Of a stretch of 64,000 nt of DNA, positions 14,001 through 27,591 are shown in pieces (the first letter of the stretch is position 1; the number at the start of each line of letters is the position of its first letter). Under the pieces are notes generated by a model. That model had not been told where the DNA came from, searched no databases, and saw only the letters and a list, made by a program, of their open reading frames with translations. The stretch is from Dirofilaria immitis. Taxonomy: Eukaryota > Nematoda > Chromadorea > Rhabditida > Onchocercidae. The position numbers and the translations under genes are program-made. The stretch lies in contig JAKNDB010000068.1 in NCBI GenBank assembly GCA_024305405.1, forward strand, positions 6,191,501-6,255,500, written 5' to 3'.

Positions 14001-17000
14001 GTTTTAAGGAAATCATAATTTATAAAAATGAAACTATTACAAAATATTAAGCAATTTACTGCAAAAGTGATAATTATAAAGGAGAAATAAAATAATAAAA
14101 AATGAAAGAAAAAAAGAAACCGGAAATTTTGAAAAAAATTGAACAATTAACATAACCTCATCCGCTGAACCCTCAGCAATTAAATCGATAAGTTCTAATT
14201 TCAATCTGCCGTCCGGAAAAACATGAGTAACATGGACTTTGATCAAATCATCAGGTTTTAGCGAGAATCTTCAAAATTTTTCATTTCGATACTTCAATTC
14301 ACAATGTTCACAATTATTGCATTTCGATCATTTAGCACTGATCTTATTTTGGACTACGACTGAACTATCATATACACCAAAAGCTCACTTTCAATTCACA
14401 CTTAGATATAAAATTCTCAAGAAGAATATTTAAAATGTGAAATTGACATACTTTTGCATTTTTGACACAACCAATAACACCAGGACTAATTTCGACAAAA
14501 ATATGAGCATCATTTATGATAGAAGTTACAAATGATTGAAGTTTTGAACCGACCTGAAACAAAACCATGAACTATAATAATAATAATAATAATAAATTTG
14601 CTGTTACATATCCATAACATCAGCTAATCGATGTAGAAGGATGCTTAAAGTCATAGAAGAAACAGCAGACAAAATAAGTTTTTCATATCAAAGTTAAAGA
14701 AAAAAACCAACTGATAATAAATTAAGACAGAAAGGAATATAAATAACTGCAGCATCAAATCTTACCTTAATATCAGTTCCATCTCGATAAAGCTTATTTT
14801 CTGATTTTTCTGAAAAATCATGACGCGCCTCCGTAATAGCAAACCATCTACCTTTATCACTATCAAAGCGCAAAAGATGCACATTATATATCTAAATTTA
14901 CAAGAACGAAAAAGTTTGGACAAATAATGTGTTTATCAAACTGAAATAATTAAGACTGAGGTTGAGATAAAAATTCCATATTTTACAAATTTTTCCAAAA
15001 CTGTAACCTGTAATAATCAAACTTTTTCTTCATGTATAAAAAATAAATAAATGTACTTATATCACATGGAAGAAAAACAAATTACAATACTTGATTTAAT
15101 TCGTAATTCTTTATAGCCTCATGCGCTTTTAGATAATTATCTGTAATACCAGTCAAAGTAAGAACAGCTCGCTGATTATTGGTAAGTTCCAATACGACAC
15201 TACTTGGTGAATGTGTAATACCAATAACTCGCCCTGTCACATGATCACCGTGCTCGAATGTCTACAAATTTCGATTTTTACAGAATTTTTCGAAGGCTCA
15301 ATTCTAAAAGTTTCTCATTTATACTTCAGAAAACTTAAGTTCAAAATAGTGAAACGTTCAATCTAAAAGTCTCACAATTTGAAGTATAAAAGAGAAAAAC
15401 TTTATTATATCTTCGACCTTGCGTACAAGACCTTATTTTAAAAAAATCGAAGAAAAAACCTTTCGTGCTTCTTTTAAAGTCAATTCCAAACATTTTCGAT
15501 GCCTCAACTTGCCACGTCCCTTCTTGTAAATATTTATTCCAATAACTTGTGCAGTTAACTTCTCACCAGGTTCAAAATCAATATCAACTAATGCTGACGT
15601 ATCATTCGCTGGGTTAGATATCTGAAATATATTTTAGAACATTAATTTAAATGAAAGAATTTTTATTATATGCTATAATTTTTATGCATTTTTAATATTA
15701 GACACTAGGATATGCTTCATGTTTCATTTTTGAGAGCATAGCTTAAAAATAGCATAAACATACCAAATTTTCATCATACAAATTTTGCTTTCGGATGACA
15801 CCATTCCAAAGTGGACTAACTTCAACTCTAACCACCCCAACATGAGGTCCTTTACGGACAAAAACAGGAATTAATGATCCATGCACATAATTTTGTGGAT
15901 ATCCCAATAGTGACTGCTTTCTTTTCGTTTCATTTAATTTCCACGTTTTCATCGTACATTCCGCCAAACGTGTAACCTGAAGCGTATGCTTTTGTTCTTT
16001 ATTTAAAAACGGAAGAACCCAAAAATCTGAAAAACATATGAAAATTATAAGTAGAAACAGTAAATAATATATGTTAAAGCATACGCATTTACATAAAAAG
16101 AGGTAATATAACTGCTTCCCTTCATCTTATGCGATGAACAAAGTTTCGTAAATTTTTAATCCGCTGAATTTTTCTTACTTTATTAAGAATGTTTCTCAGC
16201 TCAATTTAAACATTTCATTCTTTTAGAAGTAATATAAAATTGAATCCAAGTTATTAAGAGCAGATTTCAACGAACTCTTTTCGGTCCTAACATGTAAAAT
16301 TAACTGTTCGTTTCATTTTTAACGTTGACTGTTTTATTTTGCTGTTATCAAATAAAATCCAAATCAGCAAAACCAAAGCTATGAAAAAGAACTTACAATA
16401 ATCACTTTTTCGCCCTTTTGTATTCCTTTTTCTTTTGGTTTAAAAGATCCAATTTTTCCGTTTTTGCTTCAATTTTGAGAAGCACATAATTTTAACGTTA
16501 ACTGTTTTACCTTTCTTTTCTTCTAAAAAGCTTTGAATTGGCTGAGAAGTTTGGTTCAAGAAGCTTTCATCAAATTCCGAGGCATGTAAACGTCCTAAAA
16601 GTAAAAAATGTAAACGTCTGAAATGCATTTACGAAATGCAAATGACATTTTATGAAAATTACATTTGCTATAATCTATAAATTTCTCTCAGAATAGATAT
16701 ATATACGAAAGACGAAGAAAGGAAAGTGTGCATTTTGAAAAATTATCATCTCTAAAACATATTTTAGTTGAGAAATGAGCAGTGATACTAAAGAAATGAA
16801 GAAAATTTCTACCGATACTGCCATCAGGCAATTCTAATTCAACAGCGTTGCATAAATCACCACATCTGGACCACATTGTCAGAACTTTTGCTGGATAAAT
16901 CTCGAACTGTTTCAATTTTCTCTTTACTGCTGGCTTCAAGGGTTCCTATGGTATAAGTAAAAAAATATTACTAGAAGTTCGTTTTAAGAAATAATTTGTA

Positions 17001-20000
17001 GGAAAACCCCATCATTCAGAAGAAATGATGACTTTAATCAGCTGTTACACAGTCAAGAAATAATGTCTACACTTAAGTCTTATGATAAAATAACATAATT
17101 TACTGGAATAATATTTTTTAGTCTTCGTATAAATAAAACAGTAATACTTTAAATTTGTTGTGAATAAATTCATATTTCTTCAATGTTTCTATTGCGGTTC
17201 CAATCATGACATTTCCAGTTACCAGCTTGGGTACAACGGTACAGTAAATGTTATTTCCATCTACAATAACTTGTATTCATATTAAATTATTTTTTAAATT
17301 ATTCAATGTTATTTCCATTTACAGCAATTTCTATTCATACTTAATTATTTTTAAAACCATTCAACTTCTTATTTTTGATTCATGACCATGTCAATAGCAG
17401 TACTACATTCTCTTCTGTTCTATCCTTCTCTTTGCATCTTAGCTTCCAATATTATAAATATAGCTTCGAATACCATAAATGTCCGTTTATTGGATTTTTT
17501 ACTGATAAATGGTATATATATCGATATATGGATTTCTCGACGCAGGAGCTGATCACGAAACAAGTAAAATGAAATGATGATTTTTCTCACACTGATACAT
17601 CAACTACAACTCTAATTCACTATAACATAAAATTTGAATATAATCAGATTCCAAAATCATATTGATTTTGAGACAGCAGGACTACTGCCAATAAGTGCCG
17701 GAAAAAATCCGAAGAAATTTAACTAATTTAACAGAATTCTTCACATTTAGTTAGGACTTACCTAACTTTTCAAAAATATTGTTGACATTTGGATGTATTC
17801 TCATTGGAATGCACATTACAAAAGCCGATGCTTCAATTTCTACTGTTGCAATCGCATATTCTTTTTCTGCAACCACATCTTCGCATCGAATTCGTTTTAT
17901 TGCATAAGAGTAATTGGAGTTTATTCTGCAATTTTGTGAAAAATTCAGCTACTGTTGAAAAATTGAATGGGTAATTTCAACTGCAACAATAGTCAAATTC
18001 TTGAACCGAAATATAACTCAGTTCCAAGAAAATGACAAAATGTGCTTTCAAGACTATGTAGAACTACAGCTTATCAGCGAACTAATTAAACTTGCTAGAA
18101 AACTGATATTAAAGATAGTCTTTTTATTAATTTAATCTCTTGACAAGATAAAGAACTGCTTTGGTGATAATTTACAATGCAGCTTTTATTCTATACCTTA
18201 TCCAAATGCTGTATACCATCATCCAGAAGAAACAGAATCAATTCGCAGGATGACAATTTGATATCCAAAATTAATGCTTTCGCACAACTTCCTTTCTAAA
18301 ATTATTGAAAAAAAATTGCTAAAGTCCTTCGTAGAATATTTTCTATTCAAATCCAAAAATCCGTTTGAAATCCATCAAAAAAATAGACAATAATCATATT
18401 TTTTCAGAAAAAAATTTCTAACAAAAGTATCTACCTTTTCGTATCCCGTTACTTTCGTTTTCTTGATGAAATTATTAATTAAAAGCATTACATTACTTCA
18501 TATTCTAAAAGAAAACCTTTGGAACATTAGTGCTATTTATAATATGTGCCACTGCCTCCAAATTCGAATCATCAGTATATTGTACAACAACACCTCGTTT
18601 TGAGACTTCTACGATCTTTACATCGATACATTCTCCAATCTTCGGCAGTTGAGAACTGTTTGGATTATTTGCTATAAACCAATTTAATTCGTCCAAAGCA
18701 TAACGAGCTATAGACGGTGCAAAATAATCAAGTTCTGCATGAGGTGGTATACAGAGATGTATCTAAAAAAATCCTCATTAAAAATTCTTCTGATTGCTAA
18801 AATGAATTCAGAATAAAACAATTCTTCGTTTTTTTGAAAAGATAACAGTGAAGAAATTATATAAATATGAATATTGGATTACAATAACAAATATCGAAAT
18901 AACAACATCACACTGATCTTACATCCAAAATTAAAGCAAATCGTTTTCTCTGCAGATCGACTGATGATACCCGTGCTACAACAGTCTGTCCTATTTGAAG
19001 CTCTTCTGAAGAATCAGTAATTATGCCGTGAAAACCACACGGATATCAAAAATATGCAAAAATAATACATAAATCATAAAAATCATGCATTCAGATGAAT
19101 CAAACGAGATTTTTAATCAAATCAATAACTTACGCATCGATAATGACATTGGGCGTATAAAGCGTGCTGGAGCAGTCAGAGCTGAGCCACCCGCCAATTC
19201 AACAAAATATCCCATTTCCTGATGCTTGTGGATGATACTACCACAAACAAGTTCTCCCTTCGTCAGATTTTGAATACCAGTGATGCGTGGATGTTTTCTA
19301 ACCAGTCGACCACGAAACGTTTACTCGTAACCTAAAATATAATTTCAATCCAATTCCTAAAACAGTTGCTGCTTCATCAATAATCTAATTATAATGATAT
19401 AAATTATTAAATTGCACAATAATTCGCTTGCTTCCAACTACTTTCTGAAATAAGTCTATTTATTGATCGAGTAACTGTAAAAATTAAATTTCGAATAAAG
19501 TTTAGAGATTAGAAATTAAACCAACCTTAAGATTTCCAGCGACGTCACCCAGCACCGAAACTTTTGGTAATACACTTCCAAGTGTAATGCTTTCGCTTAA
19601 TGAAGAAAATGGCAAATCGAGGTAATCACTCAGCAGTTCTTTCGGCATGAATGCTTTTACTTTCCCACCCTGAATTGTTTCCATGAACAAACTTCATTGA
19701 TTAGGGTAATCTTTCTTGATTCTCTCATATTTCTTTTCCTTACTTCTCTCACTTCGCTTTACTTCGTTTCTTTACTCCGTCTAAGGATAATCATCTTTAC
19801 TTCTCCCTTAATTCTTTTCCTTACTTCCTTTCCTTACTTCTGAGGACAATCTTTCTTACCTCTCTTGTAGTGAAAAATTAAAAACACTCTCATAATGGAT
19901 TATTTGCAACATCAACAATGTACGTAGATAAGTACTGTATTAATGACTTAAGCAACAAATTAAAAAAAAGTCACTGCTAATGAATAATTAAAGTAGCAAA

Positions 20001-23000
20001 CCAATTTCTTTCCCAGCCGCACAGTAACATTTAAAACCTCGTTCTGTTTTAACTTATCGCCATTTGATGAAACGCCCACAATAACAGCCGAAAATGAAAT
20101 TGGATTCTCTTCGTTGATAAGAAATGGCTAAAATTTAAATACGCATAACAAGTTTATAAAATGTTCGGAGAGATCTCTCTGAAACTACAATAAATTTACT
20201 TCCACTTATTTATTTTCCTTCAGTAATAATGAGTTTTTCTGAAATCAGTTACCTAAATTTGAACTTAATCTACAGAACGAATTTCTTTTTGACCAAGAAT
20301 GTTAATTTGCTTAATGATAATAAAAATCACTTATCTTATATCGTTCATTAGTAGTTATTTAGCTTTATTTTATAAAGGTTATTTAACAACGTCAACATAA
20401 AAGATTTCGATTTTGTGAAGAGCAAAATTAAAAGCAAACCTGAGCCCTTACTATTCCAATTCCACCGTTAGCCATATTCGCTACCGCAACTAACATACGC
20501 CCACACTGCGGTTCAACACTAACCACTCGAACGCGGACTGTAAGACCAATTCTGAAAAAAACAGAAAAGCAATCTGTACCCGCTTTAAGACTTCATTTCA
20601 TTATAGACTGAAGCTAAAGTAAAAAAAATTTCAAGCCTTTTGGATTTGACGCAGTCATAAAATGAAATAGTTCACGCCTAAAAAACGGGCCAAACATACT
20701 TTACGTTTGTTCCTAATCGTTCCGTCTCTTTTGGAAACATGAATCCGCGAGTTCCACCATAAAACCTACAATAAGACCACCGCTAGAGTGCTGAGAGACG
20801 ATGTAACCAGTAGTTATTGCATTAGTCTCAGCTTCAGCGTAACTTTTGATAATTGCGTCTTTGTTTGTTATAAGAGATTTCTTATTTGTCAGAATAAGTC
20901 GTGCTTTCAGCTCATCGACTGCCAAAATACGACAATTCAGCTCATCACCTGGAATTATAAAAAATGACTCTGAAGCACACAGATTGAAATTTGACAACAA
21001 TTTCGGCAAACAGTATTATTTCTAGGAACTCCTAAAGAAGTCATAACCATCAGATATTGCGAAATAAATTCATGCGATTTCACGTTGGCTTCTCTAATCA
21101 TTGATCTATGTCATGCTTTCAGTGTTTACGAATATTACTATCGCAGATTGCAGATTACTGACAATTCCGATGGTAATCAGGAATTCTTTTCTGGAAAACC
21201 CGGATAAGAATAGAAAACAATTTACCGACGGAGAAATGTTTGTCGATTCGTGTGATCAACTTATCAGAAAGATGAATTTTCGGTATAAATCCTGGAATTG
21301 AATTATATATTTTCACGAACAATCCTTTAGTTAGCACAGATTCCACTATTGCGGTGACTTTTTCACCAGGAACAGCATCCTGAAATGAGGAGATAGAACA
21401 AAGTGATTAAAAAATTTATTCACTACTTTCATCAAAAAACCGTAAATATAAAATTCCTTGAATTCATAATTTGAGACATATGATAAAATAAAAAGGCAGT
21501 ATAGAGACATAGTTAAGTATTAACTGGAATTGCATGAAAGTAAAAGTATATTTGTCTACGTTTCTGCTCAATATAAGAAAAAAAAGCTACAAACAGAACG
21601 GAAATTGCTGATCTTAAAGAAAACTGAGAACCAATTGGAGACTAAACGATTAAAAAACCTTACTTTTACACACACCATTTTTGCATTAAAATATCTTTCC
21701 GTGTCGTAACTATCAATATTCTTTCAATCATTTTAAAGGATAGCACACGTGCTTGATGTACCGTTCCCTTTTGTATTCAATATGACCTGAAATGTAAGAA
21801 AACTTGTTTATTATCAATTCCATATTCATGGACAAACTAAAAAACGACTGATATCACAAATAAAATTACTGAAAAAATGTAAAACCGTGTCAATTACATT
21901 TACGTAAATATAAGAAAAGCTTAGTAAATATCTAACTGACTAAAGCATTTGAATAATTCTGCCTAACACATCATAATTTTTTATTAATTCAAAATTAAGA
22001 ATTAGTCCATTAAAATCTTCGAATATCTATCTATCAAAAGAGATCCATCATGTCCCATTAATTTAACAGTCTACTTCCAATTGTTATACTTAAATGTATT
22101 TCTAAAATTTAGGGATTCATAGAGAGAAAATATAAAAATGCAACCTTCTAGTTGAGTTTTTTTGCAAACGCTCCAAGCAATGAATTTTTTCATTTTCATG
22201 TAACAATAAATCGAAACTGATGTTTCCATACTTATCAATACTGCTTACCCTGCATTCAATAATATCGCCAATGAGGATATTCTGAAAATCAAAAATTGGA
22301 AGAGAAAAACAGATTAACAAAATAATCTGTATTATATTTTTCAATTTTTTAAATTTTTAACAATAAAATAAAATGATTGAAAAGAACTGTTTCGACCATA
22401 AAAGATCAAGCATACATTATCACTATTCTATCTAATACAGTTTTGCATTCACAAGAATGAAAAGCCTTAGCAAGAAACAAAAAGTAATGATCATAGTCGC
22501 TCATTGCAGTGGAAAATCAAATAAAATTAAGGCGCAATTGCTTGCTGAGTATATATATATGAATCTATAGAGAAGAACCCGTCATGCATATCGTTAGTCA
22601 TTATCAATACAAGCTAAATCAGTGACTGAGGAAATGTAACACACCTCAAAATTAGTTCGTTTTACGAATTTACTAACAGCAACAATATCTGGATGACCAT
22701 TCAATGTTAACAAATTGCTATTCTGTTGACAGAACATCACAACTGTTTTAAAGGACTTCAAGCATTTGAATGGATCGCTACGAAATCTCGGTGGTAAATG
22801 CTGCCTGCTCACATATCCTTTTATTCCTCAAATACTTGAGAATTAAATGAACAAAAACCAAAAAAAGTTTCTTTAAAAAAGAAAATCTGCTTTAGTATTC
22901 CAAAATATGCCTGGAAAAACATTCCGACTAAAACATAATTGATACTATTAGCTCAGCCAATGTTAAGCTTTTGGTGACATAACCACTGATAGTCGAGCTG

Positions 23001-24817
23001 AGACGACGATACTCTCTTTCGCTTTCTAATTTCTTATAACCAGGTATACTTTTGAAATAATCTTTATAAAAATCGATTCTGATGAATCAAACTCTAAGAA
23101 GTTATCTAAAATTAAAAGTTCACCATTTCCAATATTGACATAAACACCATCAGCAGTTGGCTGTAAAGGATTTACTAAAAGTGCAGTTCCAGGCATTAAA
23201 TCGTTCAGTTTAAGCTTTTCAACGGCAACATTATCCAAGCATTCCATTTCAGGAACTGCAGATAGATTGATAACTCGTGTTTTCTACAATTAAAAAAATG
23301 TGCTATTTATGCGATTTTAGAAATTAAAAAAATTAATAAGATGAAATTCAAAAAATTTAAATTATTCAGATGGAATTTAAATCTTCAACAGGAAAGAATG
23401 CTCAATATTTCAACATAGCATTACCTCAATTTGAAAAAGAGTTGAATTTGTTCAAAAATTCTTACTTTATTTGATGAATTTTCACTCTGTATACGCAATA
23501 ATAGTGGCTGTCCTTTTACTAAACTTTCCTTTTGAAAATTATGCGGCAAATATTTTTCCGCCAAAAATCCCTTTAATTCAATTGATTGTATTCCAAGATT
23601 AATAATAACTCCTGCAAATATATTTCTCGTTAACGCTTTGATAAAAAACAAAAAAATAAATCGAACGAAAAATTAAACGCACAATGAAAAGTAGAGATGT
23701 AGCGAGTTTTTAAAAATATACCTTTATCTTCTACACTTTCCACAATACCATTGAGCACAAGACCACTGATTAGAGTGCCAGGATTAAGATGAAAATTTAC
23801 AGTCAGTGGATCACAGCTGACAATAGGATATGAAACTTTTTTCTTTTCCCTTCCGTTTCTGAAAAGCAAATATAAAAATTACTTATATATGCATCTTCCT
23901 GCTTATTTACCAGTTTTTCTTCATGATAAAATTGTTTCAGTCCTTCTTTTATTCAAATCCCAACTGATTAAGGCAGATTGGTATAGAATCATTCAATCAC
24001 TAACGTGTCTAAGTCTTCAGTATAATAAGCCACAAATTTAAACCTTGGTTGATTTTTGCATCTCTCAATCGCTTTAATATTAAATTAATAAGTATGGTTA
24101 TATAGTGCAAGTCGCAAGTCAAACACGCAAAATATTTCGCTAAATGCATTATATACATTCTCTCTTAACATCCTCTCATTTTGCATTAAGCACGACAAAG
24201 CGTTCAATTGAAAGTTATGGAATACAAATAAATACCATGCATTTCTCTGGGTTTGATGACTTTGAATGCTAGCATTTGACCAACTCTAAAAACATCTTCC
24301 AATGTAAGAGATGATGAACTTTGAAATGTTTCTAGGATTACGTTGCCAAAATTTTGGATTGGCACTTTAACAATTACAGCATCTGAGCATTCCAATAATA
24401 TTTCTGTTTCTTTAATCTAAATAGAATTATTTATAAAAGAATTCAACAAAGTATTTCTTATTCTCGAACTTATATGAATTTTATATTGTTTGATATAAAA
24501 TCATATGAAATGAGAAGACGTCTCAAAAGCTAAATCATCTCAGAACCTTACTTTTGTAATAACACCCAATCCAAGCATTCCTTCAGTCAGAAATTTCGAA
24601 GTGATACGCTGATTCCACACATCACCAAATTCAAACTTCGGTTCATTTTTAATTTGTCGATGCTGAAAATACTGACAATTTTAATGAATTTCACAACTTT
24701 ATCTTTACATGCCCTTAACTTAGAAAATTTCTTAAAAACAAAATACATAGTACCAGAAATACCACAACAAGAATAATACTATTAATATCATTATTACTAC
24801 ACTATTATTACTGTTAC

Positions 24818-24872
<55 letters not shown>

Positions 24873-25500
24873 GTTATTATTACTATTAACTTAAATCTGC
24901 GCTATTATTTTGATCGTTGTCATCACTGTTTTAGTTGGTTGATGATACTAACGATTTTAATGGTGATTTTAACAATATCATAAGTGATAACTAAGCAGTG
25001 TTAAATACCAGTAACGACTACTACTATCATTAATGCTGTTATAGCTATCAACAGCTTTACCTTTTATGTATTGGCATTTAACAGTTATCACAGTTATCAC
25101 TTCGCTTAGTTATCACTTATGATGTTAAAAATGTTGAACAATCATTATTAGTATAATTATCAGCAACAATTTCTATTTGGCGTATTTCGTCGTATTTACG
25201 GCCATCTATTCTTATTTTTTTCTTTCTAATTATCTCACTTTTGTCATTATCATTATTACTTCTATTATCACCGCCATCATTAGCGCTCACCTAATGTTGC
25301 TTATACTACCATCACTATCATAGCTATCGTCGTCTTTATCATCATATATGAAATAAAAAACGTATATTATTCATCTTTGCACACAATCATTTTAATTTTA
25401 GTCAAAAATTCACCTTTACGTCTATTTCATTATTATCTGAATATGTTTTTCGACATCTTCTGTCTGTTGACAAGCCTTCACGTGGAAAATCAATTTCCAT
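11064..25500 (-). CDS. PDCD11: RRP5/PDCD11 rRNA biogenesis protein (S1 + HAT repeats)
   Basis: RRP5 binds pre-rRNA in the nucleolus and is needed for 18S and 5.8S/25S processing. The model has 38 exons and about 1849 codons, close to human PDCD11 (1871). Exons: 25414-25500, 24552-24662, 24236-24416, 23722-23858, 23466-23611, 22946-23283, 22645-22800, 22145-22281, 21664-21786, 21226-21379, 20700-20948, 20440-20551, 20002-20127, 19526-19669, 19134-19331, 18923-19005, 18517-18762, 18197-18295, 17762-17948, 17148-17260, 16813-16945, 16511-16594, 16397-16425, 15764-16026, 15460-15621, 15091-15261, 14766-14891, 14452-14553, 14157-14268, 13842-13985, 13563-13720, 13112-13256, 12876-12959, 12544-12711, 12054-12251, 11689-11854, 11460-11574, 11064-11123. 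Repeated S1 domains (LTEGMLGLGVI; GEKVTAIVESVLTKGLFVK) lead to the family signature NDFDRLVAGTPNSSVLWIRY and then HAT repeats (RFAQLEFKFGD). Roughly a dozen one-base A/T-run indels interrupt the raw frame but not the family match. The exon 28/29 junction (14268-14452) is the weakest join. The intron after 13112 has a GC donor. Confidence 0.95.
24818..24885. repeat. (TTA)n microsatellite in RRP5 intron 1
   Basis: About 68 bases of near-perfect TTA triplets, inside the intron between RRP5 exons 1 and 2. Confidence 0.95.
24960..25128. repeat. Inverted repeat / fold-back element in RRP5 intron 1
   Basis: The 19-mer ATCATAAGTGATAACTAAG at 24977-24995 recurs as its exact reverse complement at 25105-25123. 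Homology extends outward (TTTTAACA on the outer side of each arm) and inward (GTTAAAT-like blocks), with short gaps. The arms are about 110 bases apart, so the segment could form a long hairpin. It resembles a decayed fold-back or MITE-like element; no target-site duplication was identified. Confidence 0.75.
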
Positions 25501-25909
25501 TTTGATATATCTTTGAAATATCCAAAATGGAACGATTCACTTCTGTCCACTGAATCACTGCAAATAGAAATAATCTCACGCAGAATAAGCCGACCCCTCA
25601 CAACAAAAAAAAAACAGTGTCAGGATGTAACAACTACACGTTAAATCCTTGTTAGAATATTTTTGAAGAGATACGTGGCGAGCTTTTGCACTTTCGGGAA
25701 TTGGCCTCTACCTGTTTGTGGTTTTTTTATATGCTATGAGAATTGTACTTTTAATTAGAAATTAAATTTCATGCACCTAATGCAGGTTTTAAGTTTTGTA
25801 TACTAAGATTCACAGGATATATCACTAATACTCGATTATATTACTAACTCATTTCAATAAATTTGAAGCTTTTTCAGAAGTCAGAAATTGATTACAAAAT
25901 AGGAATAAG
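25501..25909. promoter_or_regulatory. Divergent intergenic region, RRP5 / G-gamma
   Basis: 409 bases separate the start codons of two genes transcribed away from each other, so both promoters must overlap or abut here unless distant 5' exons exist. I see no convincing TATA box. A polypyrimidine tract ending in CAG (25869-25877), 33 bases before the G-gamma ATG, is a good candidate acceptor for spliced-leader trans-splicing or a 5'UTR intron. Confidence 0.5.
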
Positions 25910-26739
25910 ATGAGTTCAAGAGACGTTCATTCAGTGCAGCAAGCACGTAGTGTTGTGGAACAGCTGCGTCGTGAACGTAATCTACGTCGTACTACAATCT
26001 CTCAGACAGCCAATGATTTAGTGCGGTAAGCCTAGTTTTCCAAGCTTTGTGTGTTATTTCAGTCGTTACATATTTCGATTTTCTATAATCTACACAAAAA
26101 TCATCATAACGCAAACTTTTGGTATAAAAAAGAATGCACGCACAATATCATATGAACCACGTTTATATAAGGAAGGAAGTGACCAAAAATTTGAAATTAA
26201 AATAGGAAACTAAAAGGATGAAAGATCAATTTTCCATTCTTTCACACGTCTTCTGACTGTCAATCTACGGTCTTCTGACTGAACAATTTAACATATAAAG
26301 TAGTTTCAAATGTTATATTTTCCAGAAATATCATTTTAATATCTGCAATCAATTTAGAGACTATTATTATTGTTGAAATGCGCGCAAATCATCAAGATAT
26401 TGTCTTTATTGAAGTAAGATATCGTTTAACTACTATATGTGGTGAAATCATGAGAATTACTGTCATATTAAAGTTAGCCGAATAAACTTATATATGTACA
26501 TATAAAAAGTTCCTTCCAACCGGGTGAATAGTGGAAGGAGGAAGAAATAATTCTGTTGGGAAGAATTCTGGGATGAATGTGTTATGCATTCTAATAGGAA
26601 AACATTTATTATATCAATACGTTCAAGTTTCAGGTATACGCAAGAATGTCAGAGGGATGATATTTTATTGACAGGTTTTCCGAATGATAAGATGAATCCA
26701 TTTCGACCTAAAAGTTCCTTCCAATGTTTGCTACTTTAG
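25910..26739 (+). CDS. Heterotrimeric G-protein gamma subunit
   Basis: Two exons, 25910-26025 and 26634-26739, joined in phase 2 with GTAAG donor and TTTCAG acceptor, encode 73 residues. The N-terminal helix (VEQLRRERN) matches the G-gamma helix that forms a coiled coil with G-beta. The second half carries the Asp-Asp-x-Leu-Leu-x-Gly-x-Pro segment and the conserved Asn-Pro-Phe motif (MNPFRP). The last four residues, CLLL, form a CAAX box; a terminal Leu predicts geranylgeranylation and plasma-membrane anchoring. Length is usual for the family. No indel is present. It is divergent from RRP5 and convergent with DDX55. Which nematode gpc paralogue this is cannot be told without alignment. Confidence 0.93.
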
Positions 26740-27591
26740 GTCGAAATTGTTATCGAGAGCTGACAATGCTATGGAAGCACATTATCATAAATCATTCTCT
26801 TTCGACCCAACTGACGAAATCATTTTATTTTCTATTGACTATAAGTGATGAATAAGACATTATCTTTTTTTCTGAAATTTGAATACTTGTGAAAACTATC
26901 GCTGAAGCAATAAAGAAGTCTTGATGGCTTTTAAATAAGTTTAAATTCCTGCAGTGAAATCAAAACTTTGAATTAATCTGAAAATGAATCCATTTGCGTA
27001 ATTGTATGAATTTGTTTTTTCCTTTGTTCCGACTCCGTCATTTCCTATCAGATTTCTGTTGATTTTTGGCAGTTTTCATTTCAAGCCTAATTTTTATAGT
27101 TTTTCAAGTTAATTCCTATTTCCACTAGTACTTTCTCTCGCCTTGTAAATGTGCCATCTTTCCCATGTTTCAGTGTAAAAGCTTTTTATGCTTTACGTAA
27201 AATAGAATTTTTATAACGTTGTAGTAGTGGAGCACTTTTATTGAATAGATTGTTGGTCATCAGTCTAATAAGAATGTTGCAAGACTGTTCAGGAAGGATA
27301 CACAATGTGAATAAATCAGAGATTTATATCATCACACAATTACAATTTATCAGTTTTAAATGTTCATCATCCGAAACTTATTGATCTATTCTCTGCCAAT
27401 GGAATCTCAAATATTCACAATAAGCAAGCATTTTATACGTTATCCCATGATACAATGTGCTCTTGTCGCAAATTGCTAAAGGAATTTTATTATACTTTTA
27501 AAATCCTCATATTGAAATTCCAAGCTTGAAAATTTAACATAAGAACATTTAACAGGAACTATAAGCTATCAGTTCATTGTATTCTTTCTTT

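Noticed and set aside
1292..25500. RRP5 and the coiled-coil gene as pseudogenes
   Set aside because: Frame breaks are almost all one-base changes in A/T runs, while splice sites, phases and conserved residues remain intact. Consensus error explains this better than decay.
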